Shown here: one piece after another, positions 14,803 through 20,243 of the stretch
Layout: every line of letters begins with the position of its first letter
Numbering within the stretch: the first letter of the stretch is position 1
DNA from: CAYJVB01 sp964373575
GTDB taxonomy: Archaea; Aenigmatarchaeota; Aenigmatarchaeia; CG10238-14
Length of the DNA: 23,526 bases
Reading direction: 5' to 3'
Assembly (NCBI GenBank): GCA_964373575.1
Contig: CAYJVB010000012.1
Location: forward strand, 1 to 23,526
Translations under genes and position numbers: made by a program
The notes under the pieces: model-generated
Told to the model about the DNA's origin: nothing
The model's database searches: none
The model's input: only the letters and a program-made list of their open reading frames with translations

Positions 14803-14908
14803 CGCTGGGGGTGGGATTTGAACCCACGAGCTCTTTCGAGCGCAGGTTTAGCAGACCTGTTTTATGCCATTTCATCAATGGTGCCATACCAGGCTAGGCG
14901 ACCCCAGC
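14803..14908 (-). tRNA. tRNA-Ser (anticodon GCT) with a non-canonical 22-nt intron
   Basis: The acceptor GCTGGGG/CCCCAGC is perfect with discriminator G, the serine identity base. The anticodon stem CAGGT/ACCTG holds the loop CTGCTAA, giving anticodon GCT (AGC/AGU codons). A long variable arm (GCTCGAAAGAGC) confirms class II. Twenty-two extra bases sit between the D stem and the anticodon stem. A TATA-like box (TATTTAAAAT, 14931-14940) lies about 25-30 bases upstream. No CCA is encoded. Confidence 0.93.
14861..14882 (-). other. Intron at position 25/26 of tRNA-Ser
   Basis: The central helix TATG/CATA is flanked by bulges GCA and AAA, with an inner helix CCATT/AATGG closing the loop GATGA and an outer CCTG/CAGG helix. 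Cutting GC|A and AA|A removes 22 bases and leaves A26 next to the anticodon stem. The location is outside the anticodon loop. Confidence 0.75.
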
Positions 14909-14997
14909 AACAGCAACAAATTTAAGGCAGTATTTAAAATTATTAATCTATTGGTTTTAATATAGGATATAACAAATATTATATGGAGGTCAGATAA

Positions 14998-15273
14998 ATG
15001 CCGATAACAGTAAAAGAAGTTTCTGAAATTTTTGGGAAGGATGTTTTTACAGACAAGGGATTCTACTGCGGAAAAGTAAATGATGTAGAGCTCGACCTGT
15101 CAAGATTCAAAGTAAGATCCCTAGTTATTGCAGCGGCAAAAGGTTCGTTCCTTGGCAACATGGTTGGGGGAAAGAAGGGCGTGATTGTTCCATACCCGAT
15201 GGTTCAATCTGTTGGAGATGTTATTGTTATTAAGCATATTACAACACCACTGCCAGAAGAAGGAGACAAATAG
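14998..15273 (+). CDS. PRC-barrel domain protein
   Basis: The 91-residue product is one PRC-barrel: GKDVFTDKGFYCGKVNDVELD followed by beta strands around FKVRSLVI and KKGVIVPYPMVQSVGDVIVIK. GGAGGT at 14985-14990, seven bases before the ATG, fixes the start. Stand-alone archaeal PRC-barrel proteins of this size include the CdpB family, which supports FtsZ-based division; CdvA also carries this domain. A division role is therefore possible but not shown. Its stop codon overlaps the GTG of the next gene by one base. Confidence 0.8.
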   Translation: MPITVKEVSEIFGKDVFTDKGFYCGKVNDVELDLSRFKVRSLVIAAAKGSFLGNMVGGKKGVIVPYPMVQSVGDVIVIKHITTPLPEEGDK

Positions 15274-15524
15274 TGAAATTTCCAAAACAAACTCCAAATA
15301 TAAAGTGGGAAAGGGCTGAAGACGCGTATTTACTATTTCATCCTATTAACAAACAGCCATTCCAGATAGATGAATTGGCTTTTATGATCTGGGCTCAGTG
15401 CGATGGGAAGACTTCCGTTCAAAAGATTGTTGATGTGTTCACTGTTGGAAGCAATAGAGAAATTGTCACAGCATCTGTTAATGGAATTTTAGATAAGCTA
15501 AAAGATGCTGGATTCATAAAATAA
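15273..15524 (+). CDS. PqqD-like (RRE-fold) protein
   Basis: The start is GTG, sharing its G with the previous TAG. The 83-residue product follows the PqqD pattern: an initial beta hairpin (WERAEDAYLLFHPINKQPFQIDELAFMIWAQCDG) and then a winged-helix-like part (TSVQKIVDVF and ILDKLKDAGFIK). PqqD-fold domains bind peptide substrates for radical SAM and other modifying enzymes. No such enzyme or precursor peptide is seen nearby, so it probably serves as a general peptide-binding adaptor, perhaps for the PRC-barrel partner. It converges with aIF5A, three bases apart. Confidence 0.75.
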   Translation: MKFPKQTPNIKWERAEDAYLLFHPINKQPFQIDELAFMIWAQCDGKTSVQKIVDVFTVGSNREIVTASVNGILDKLKDAGFIK

Positions 15525-15527
15525 ATT

Positions 15528-15920
15528 TTATCCTTTCACTTGTCTCAATGTTTTGACACCAGCAACCTCGAAATAGGTTATCTCTTGACCGGATGTTAGC
15601 TTGCCTTTTAGCTCTTCCGGAACTTCGAGGTCGAATGTTGAGAAGTCTACGGTGTCCATTATTTGTACTTTCTCTCCCATGAGTGCTAGGACTTGGCCGG
15701 TTTTTCTTGAGATTATAGGAACATCGATGCTTGCATCAGCTGGCCTGACTAAACTCCTTCTTCTGTTGTCGAATAGACCAATGGCATCGACTCTTGCTTT
15801 TGCTGCGCCATGTTTTCCTGATTTGGACACGCTAATATTGTCAACTTTGCATGGAACATCATCAATGAGAACAAAGCTTCCCTTCTTAAGGCTTTTAATA
15901 ACACTAACAGTTTTTTCCAA
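15528..15920 (-). CDS. eif5A: Translation factor aIF5A
   Basis: An N-terminal SH3-like domain carries the hypusination loop SKSGKHG with the modified lysine at K36, followed by an OB-fold domain ending in YFEVAGVKTLRQVKG. The length, 130 residues, is normal. Hypusinated aIF5A relieves ribosome stalling at difficult motifs. The start is a TTG with GGTGA four bases upstream. The overlapping ATG at 15931 is in another frame and is not the start. The gene lies ten bases after the histone gene, so the two are probably one operon. Confidence 0.95.
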   Translation of the reverse strand: MEKTVSVIKSLKKGSFVLIDDVPCKVDNISVSKSGKHGAAKARVDAIGLFDNRRRSLVRPADASIDVPIISRKTGQVLALMGEKVQIMDTVDFSTFDLEVPEELKGKLTSGQEITYFEVAGVKTLRQVKG

Positions 15921-15930
15921 GAAATCACCA

Positions 15931-16134
15931 TTATCTATATGCTATCTTGATGTCATTTGCTTTTATCGTAACACGGCCTGCGTGCTGGGCTGCGATCCAT
16001 GCATCGGTTGCAATTTTTTCCGCTATTTCCAAAAGTGATTCTCTTAGGGCTTTAACAGCTGAAACTGAAACTCTTTCTGCTCCTCCTTCTCTGGCTAGTT
16101 TTTCTAGAGGTGCAAAAGGAAATTCACGGACCAT
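15931..16134 (-). CDS. Archaeal histone (67 aa)
   Basis: The single histone fold is clear: MVREFPFAPLEKLAREGGAERVS, the long central helix, and AAQHAGRVTIKANDIKIAYR with the conserved RVT/K and D residues that contact DNA and the partner. There are no N- or C-terminal tails. I chose the ATG at 16134 because archaeal histones begin just before the FPFAP segment; an upstream TTG would add five residues. A TATA-like TTTTAT lies about 25 bases upstream. The dimer should wrap DNA in nucleosome-like stacks. Confidence 0.93.
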   Translation of the reverse strand: MVREFPFAPLEKLAREGGAERVSVSAVKALRESLLEIAEKIATDAWIAAQHAGRVTIKANDIKIAYR

Positions 16135-16216
16135 AACACCACAAAACAATTCGATAAAAGTAATTGGGGGGGAGAATATTTAAGGTTTGTTCAGATTGGA
16201 AATTATTTTTTGTAAC

Positions 16217-16450
16217 CTAGCATGAACACCACATTTTTATCACACTTTTTTCCAGTTTTTCCAAATCCCAAGGCCAACCAACATATCCAGTTAATTTTCT
16301 GTCACCGATGTAAGCTGTGTATTTTGTTACTCCTAGGTCCGATGTATCATATTCAACTATTACTTCTTCACCACTTTGTAAAAAAAATGTATAATTATCT
16401 GTTGCCATGTAAATTATTAAGTAACATGATCTTAAATTGTAGTATCCCAC
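16217..16450 (-). CDS. Hypothetical protein (77 aa)
   Basis: A very strong ribosome-binding site (AGGAGGA on the minus strand, 16458-16464) precedes a GTG at 16450 by seven bases. Starting there adds a hydrophobic leader (GYYNLRSCYLIIY) before an in-frame ATG at 16408 (MATDNYTFFLQSG), where a beta-rich small domain begins. The core has YTAYIGDRKLTGYVGWPWD and a final cysteine pair (CSC). The family is not recognised. The ATG at 16452 overlaps the GTG in a different frame and gives only MWDTTI. Confidence 0.5.
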   Translation of the reverse strand: MGYYNLRSCYLIIYMATDNYTFFLQSGEEVIVEYDTSDLGVTKYTAYIGDRKLTGYVGWPWDLEKLEKSVIKMWCSC

Positions 16451-16490
16451 ATTAATGTCCTCCTAGGAAAAAAAGAAGATTATTCAAAAC

Positions 16491-16507
16491 CAGCATTTCA
16501 CATGCTG
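16491..16507. repeat. Short inverted repeat CAGCAT/ATGCTG
   Basis: Six-base arms around TTCAC lie 30-50 bases upstream of the strong ribosome-binding site of the 77-aa gene. It could be an operator or a leader hairpin for that gene. It is short enough to be chance. Confidence 0.3.
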
Positions 16508-16577
16508 AAACTAAACAAAAGAAAGATCAGATGGATTGTAAGAGAAGAAGAGGCGAAAATGAAGTTTAACAACTAAT

Positions 16578-16919
16578 TTATTGCTCAAAGTAAGATTTTA
16601 CGAAAGTATCTAATTTTTCTAGCGTTTCTATTTTATGGCCTTCTACTGTAATAGTAGTTCTTCCCGGTTTTTTACGTGCTCTTTCAACAATATTTGGGGG
16701 ATAAAAACGGACACGATATTCTGCAAAAAGACTAGAACTTCCTTTATAGATTTCTATTGATCCTGCACCTACTTCATTGAAGGCGTACTTACTGTCGGCT
16801 TTTTCATTTAGGAAATCTACAAATTCTTGTACAACTATATGATAATCCACATGTGATCCAAAGGAATAACTCCTTTGTTCGGTGGTTTTCTTTAAATCAG
16901 AAACTTTTATTTTCGACAT
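16578..16919 (-). CDS. Hypothetical protein (113 aa)
   Basis: A soluble, basic alpha/beta protein. The middle reads AFNEVGAGSIEIYKGSSSLFAEYRVRFYPPN and the end is a helix (LEKLDTFVKSYFEQ). No cysteine, no signal peptide and no domain I recognise. It is divergent from the interrupted Lrp-type gene, with 55 bases between the starts. Confidence 0.5.
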   Translation of the reverse strand: MSKIKVSDLKKTTEQRSYSFGSHVDYHIVVQEFVDFLNEKADSKYAFNEVGAGSIEIYKGSSSLFAEYRVRFYPPNIVERARKKPGRTTITVEGHKIETLEKLDTFVKSYFEQ

Positions 16920-16974
16920 TTAATTATTATTTCGTCCGTAAGGAATTTATACCTGAAAACCATAAATTTAGAAT

Positions 16975-17214
16975 ATGTTATCTTATGTTTTAGTTGAAGT
17001 TTCGGGTAATAATCATCTTACAGTAAAAGAAGCTATATTGGATCAGTACGGTAATTCTGGTGTAGAACAGGCGTAAGTAGTAACAGGTCCCTATGACGTT
17101 ATTGTGACAATTAAGGGTCCGAATCTGGATTATATTGTGAGCTCGGTTCTTGGTATAAGGAAGATATCTGGTGTTATTCGAGCCCTAACTTTGAATGCTA
17201 TTGATGTGGAATAA
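16975..17214 (+). pseudogene. Stand-alone Lrp/AsnC ligand-binding (RAM) domain gene interrupted by TAA
   Basis: The frame reads MLSYVLVEVSGNN...GVEQA, then TAA at codon 34 (17074-17076), then VVTGPYDVIVTIKGPN to IRALTLNAIDVE and a normal stop. Both halves together make one RAM domain of 79 codons, of the kind that oligomerises and senses amino acids without a DNA-binding domain. In relatives the interrupted position is commonly Tyr before VVTGPYD, so a single TAT/TAC to TAA change explains it. A TATA-like box (about 16945-16952) at the leaderless distance is intact. It could be a recent pseudogene, a read error, or true readthrough. Confidence 0.75.
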
Positions 17215-17225
17215 AAAGATGCTTA

Positions 17226-17270
17226 GGGTTTTGTGCAAAGCTTTTTCATCAAGCTTTGCACAATAACCCC
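17226..17270. repeat. Large inverted repeat, possible collapsed insertion sequence ends
   Basis: GGGTTTTGTGCAAAGCTT (17226-17243) and its near-complement AAGCTTTGCACAATAACCC are separated by seven bases: 13 perfect pairs, then five more after one bulged T. The outward-reading GGG..TTGTGCAAA recalls terminal repeats of IS6-like elements. The order (left end, tiny core, right end) fits an element that lost its interior. Partial copies of TGCACAAAAA follow at about 17275, 17344 and 17359. Confidence 0.5.
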
Positions 17271-17370
17271 ATCCTGCACAAAAACTCAAGCGTGTGATTT
17301 TTGATGCTTCTAGCTATCAAAGAATGGTGTGATTTTTAGAAGTTGCACAAAAAGTAGCTGCACAAAAATG

Positions 17371-17628
17371 TTAAAACACAGAAATCTAAAACAATTATTT
17401 GATGCCAGAGAAAGGGTCAAGGTAATGCGTGGGTTCAAGAATCCTGAATCGGCTAAGGCACTTCTTGATTTGCTGATAGTTTACTATAACTTTATTAGAA
17501 TACATCAAGGAATTAGAATGACACCTGCAGAGATGTGCTGGGTAAATCTAAATCTTGGTCAGAATAAGTGGTTAGGATTGATTTACAGAAGCAAAATAAC
17601 AGAATTAACGTCTACCAGCAAGTATTAA
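17371..17628 (+). pseudogene. C-terminal fragment of a DDE transposase
   Basis: The segment ERVKVMRGFKNPESAKALLDLLIVYYNFIRIHQGIRMTPAEMCWVNLNLGQNKWLGLI, in a frame open from 17329, matches the end of IS6-like/rve-fold DDE transposases (MRGFK, YNFIRxH, TPAE and KWLxLI signatures). The N-terminal zinc finger, helix-turn-helix and the two catalytic Asp residues are missing, so it cannot be active. The first 20 codons look random. Its end overlaps a tiny membrane-protein gene on the other strand. It marks a former insertion and sits beside the inverted-repeat structure. Confidence 0.75.
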
Positions 17629-17700
17629 CAAAATAACTAAAATTATGAAAAAAATTATTATTGCCTTGTAATCGATTACTCCTTTTTTCTTTTTGTTCAT
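17605..17700 (-). CDS. Tiny membrane protein (31 aa)
   Basis: MNKKKKGVIDYKA is followed by one hydrophobic helix (IIIFFIILVILLILA) and GRR, a single-pass membrane peptide with a basic cytoplasmic end. It starts two bases after the stop of the 17703-17933 frame, so the two probably form one unit. The 3' end overlaps the transposase fragment. The role is unknown. Confidence 0.45.
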   Translation of the reverse strand: MNKKKKGVIDYKAIIIFFIILVILLILAGRR

Positions 17701-17702
17701 AA

Positions 17703-17933
17703 TTATCTACTTTGTTTTTTGCTCTTTTTATGGTTTTTATTCTTCTCTAATTCTTTCACTCTATCATCTAAATCTAAAACGACAAGTCCTATTAACGTAA
17801 TTGCCGAACTTAAAACGCCTATCAATAAAGAATCATTGCTGAATTTGTAAGCTGTTATTCCAACCAAAATGGCTAAACCTATTATGGTTTGAGTTTCTTT
17901 TATTTTCTCTGAAATTCAAGACAACCTTACCAT
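17703..17933 (-). pseudogene. Small two-helix membrane protein with an in-frame TGA near its start
   Basis: From 17915 the frame reads ISEKIKETQTIIGLAILV, a second helix (SLLIGVLSSAITLIGLVVLD), then a charged tail (DDRVKELEKNKNHKKSKKQSR). This is clearly a protein, but no normal start codon follows the TGA at 17916-17918. An in-frame ATG at 17933 would give MVRLS before that TGA. Either the gene is newly broken by one base change, or it starts at ATT or another rare codon. The helix pair and coiled tail suggest a small membrane scaffold; the family is unknown. Confidence 0.45.
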
Positions 17934-18077
17934 ACGAAAATAAACTTAATTTTTGACTTCTTAAACTTTCAAAAATCATATGTTTTCACCAACCGAAGAG
18001 TTTACAAAACCAATTTTGTTTTTATTTATTTCTGCACAATAAATCTCTATTAAACCCTGATTCCATAAATTATTCTC

Positions 18078-18737
18078 ATGGATAATATTATGTTGTCACC
18101 TTCGAAACTTTCATTATTCAAAGACTGTAAACGCTGCTTCTGGCTGGATGTCAACGAAGGTGTAAAAAGGCCTGCAGGCATTTCTTCATCCCTGCCAAAC
18201 GGGATTGACCTGATTTTAAAGAGACACTTTGACGAGTTCAGGAGCAATCATGCTCTGCCACCAGAAATCAGCGGGAAACTGAACGGCCACTTATTCGATG
18301 ATATGGAGACATTAAAAACATGGAGGAATAATTTCAAGGGGCTCCAATACGAAGATGAGGAGAGCGGGATGGTTCTCAGAGGCGCGGTCGACGACATGTT
18401 CGTGACCGAAGACGGCTATTTCATTCCAATCGACTTCAAAACCAGAGGCTTCAAGCTGAAGGAGAACTCCCATGAGTACTACCAGCACCAGATGGACATA
18501 TACTGCTTCCTGCTGGAGAAAAACGGGATGAAGGCTGGGAATTTTGCATGCCTGCTGTTTTATTACCCGACAAGCACTGAGGGCAGCGGAAAGTTCAGCT
18601 TCGAGATTGAGATGGTCAAAATGGACACAAACAAAGAAAACGGCGAGAGGCTTTTCAGGGACGCCGTCAAGTTGCTATTTGGACCTATACCTGAAGCCAA
18701 TCCGAATTGTGAATGGTGCAGGTGGAATAGGAATTGA
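18078..18737 (+). CDS. Cas4/RecB-like PD-(D/E)XK nuclease with Fe-S cysteines
   Basis: The start of the product (SPSKLSLFKDCKRCFWL) carries C17 and C20, and the end has C211 and C214 (NCEWCRW), a cluster arrangement like Cas4 and AddB/Dna2-type nucleases. The catalytic core shows GAVDDMF (D105/D106), IDFKTRG (D119-F-K121) and a later QxxxY-type helix (YYQHQMDIYCFLL). The length of 219 residues fits Cas4-like proteins. No cas1, cas2 or CRISPR repeat is present, so it is more likely a solitary nuclease. Codon third positions are strongly GC-rich compared with both neighbours, suggesting a recent foreign origin. Confidence 0.75.
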   Translation: MDNIMLSPSKLSLFKDCKRCFWLDVNEGVKRPAGISSSLPNGIDLILKRHFDEFRSNHALPPEISGKLNGHLFDDMETLKTWRNNFKGLQYEDEESGMVLRGAVDDMFVTEDGYFIPIDFKTRGFKLKENSHEYYQHQMDIYCFLLEKNGMKAGNFACLLFYYPTSTEGSGKFSFEIEMVKMDTNKENGERLFRDAVKLLFGPIPEANPNCEWCRWNRN

Positions 18738-18783
18738 AATAGAAAATTTCAACATTAAATATTTCAAATTGTTTTTGTAATAC

Positions 18784-19800
18784 ATGAGTATTGTAGTTTT
18801 CTCTAGCGATAAAAAATTTATAGAAAAAACCTTCCCTTCGGAGGAAAATTTTGAACAAATAGTAAAAGACAACTCAAAATTGTTGTTCGGAACAAAAACA
18901 ATATATTTGGATTTCAAAAATAAGGTAGATGCTAGATCTCTAGGTGGAACTATTCCAGATGCGTTTTTGTTTGATTTAAGTGACAAAGAAGATCCACAAT
19001 TTTATCTCATAGAAGTTGAACTAAGCAAACACGACTTTTTTAGCCACATTTTTCCCCAAATTACAAAGTTTTTTACTTTTTATCGAAATTCATCAAGTCG
19101 TGGATTACTAGTAGAAAAAATTTACGAATTCATAAAAAATAATCCAAAAATACAAGAAGAGTTTAAATCATTCCTAGACACGTCAGAAATTCACAAATCA
19201 GTACAGGATATTATTGAAAATAGCCAAAATATTTTAATTATTATTGATAACCCAATAACTGCGATTAAAGAAATTCAAGAAACCTATACTGATACATGGG
19301 CTAAATATGTCAAAATTGAAATTCTAAAAGTTTTCACAGATAGCATCAATAATATCTTTACCTTTGAGCCTGACTTTCAACAAATAAAAGATATAGGAGC
19401 GGCTGACATATCAGAAGAAACAGACACAACAAAGGAGATTTATGACGAATCGTACCACCTAGATGGTGTTGATCCTTCAATAGTTTCAATTTATAACAAA
19501 ATTAAGCAGCAAATGATTCATTTAGATGAGACAATAGCTTTCAATCCACAGCATTATTACATCTCCACTAGAAAAAAAAGAAACTTTGCATTTATCAAAA
19601 CCAGGATACACAAGCTAAAAATAACGATAATGTTACCATATGAAGATAGTTCTTCAATCAAAAATCATATAATCAGAAAATTGAGCGAGGGGGTACAAAA
19701 TTTTTACAATGGCCCATGTTTTGAAGTTATTATAGAAAATGATAAAAATTTGGATGATATATTAAAATTACTCGAGCGTGCATATCAAAAACAGATATAA
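18784..19800 (+). CDS. PD-(D/E)XK-like nuclease with DUF5655-like C-terminus
   Basis: The N-terminal 110 residues look like a restriction-endonuclease fold: an early acidic helix (E21, E24), IPDAFLFD (D59), a strand FYLIEVEL (E77 and E79, where K would be usual in ExK), and HIFPQITKFFTFY (Q92) as the following helix. The middle is helical. The last 100 residues (DPSIVSIYNKIKQQMIHLDETIAF ... RNFAFIKTRIHKLKITIMLP) resemble DUF5655, often found at the end of nuclease-like proteins. It lies 46 bases after the Fe-S nuclease gene. A role in cutting foreign DNA is inferred. The altered ExE motif may affect activity. Confidence 0.6.
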   Translation: MSIVVFSSDKKFIEKTFPSEENFEQIVKDNSKLLFGTKTIYLDFKNKVDARSLGGTIPDAFLFDLSDKEDPQFYLIEVELSKHDFFSHIFPQITKFFTFYRNSSSRGLLVEKIYEFIKNNPKIQEEFKSFLDTSEIHKSVQDIIENSQNILIIIDNPITAIKEIQETYTDTWAKYVKIEILKVFTDSINNIFTFEPDFQQIKDIGAADISEETDTTKEIYDESYHLDGVDPSIVSIYNKIKQQMIHLDETIAFNPQHYYISTRKKRNFAFIKTRIHKLKITIMLPYEDSSSIKNHIIRKLSEGVQNFYNGPCFEVIIENDKNLDDILKLLERAYQKQI

Positions 19801-19890
19801 AAGTCATTTAAGAATTAAAAACTGATATTGCAAATAAGCTTTGCATTTAAAGTCCATTCTACAAGTAAAGTCTGAAAGTTGCACGTAAAG

Positions 19891-20187
19891 TCAGAACTTG
19901 GTCTCAAATTTCATATCTATACCTGACCCTTTAAGTCTTTCAAGAATTTTCTTATCTTTTTCTGGGTTTCTTACTCCTTGCTCTAACGCCTTTTGGATTT
20001 CCTTTGTTGATTTTCCACACTCAGAACAACCAGATTGAACTTCATATTTTTCTTTCGTTTTATAGAATGTAGTTTTTGACTGATGTGATGTCCGTGATGT
20101 ATGAGCTTGAAAAAAAGATGGAATAAATAAAGCAGAAACTGTTTCTTTTTCACAAAAAGGACATTTTAATATCAAATTTTCAGTCAT
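19891..20187 (-). CDS. Zinc-ribbon protein (98 aa)
   Basis: CPFC (residues 9-12) and CSEC (about 54-57) form a split zinc ribbon around a Ser/Thr-rich insert, followed by a helical acidic/basic tail (STKEIQKALEQG and KDKKILERLKGSG). The overall pattern resembles small zinc-ribbon proteins of uncultured archaea, but I can name no function. It is transcribed opposite to, and divergent from, the type IIG gene, with 56 bases between the starts. Confidence 0.65.
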   Translation of the reverse strand: MTENLILKCPFCEKETVSALFIPSFFQAHTSRTSHQSKTTFYKTKEKYEVQSGCSECGKSTKEIQKALEQGVRNPEKDKKILERLKGSGIDMKFETKF

Positions 20188-20243
20188 ACGATCATAATTC
20201 TGTAAAGAATATACACTTATTTCTTATTAATGAATCTAATATT

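Noticed and set aside
15749..15931. 60-codon minus-strand frame inside aIF5A, starting at an ATG before the TTG
   Set aside because: aIF5A is certain in the other frame; the ATG only overlaps its ribosome-binding site.
17329..17370. First codons of the transposase frame as a true N-terminus
   Set aside because: They contain the short TGCACAAAAA repeats and no family similarity; similarity begins near ERVKVMRG.
18078..18737. Cas4 of a CRISPR system
   Set aside because: No cas1, cas2 or direct-repeat array was seen; similarity is to the wider Fe-S nuclease group.
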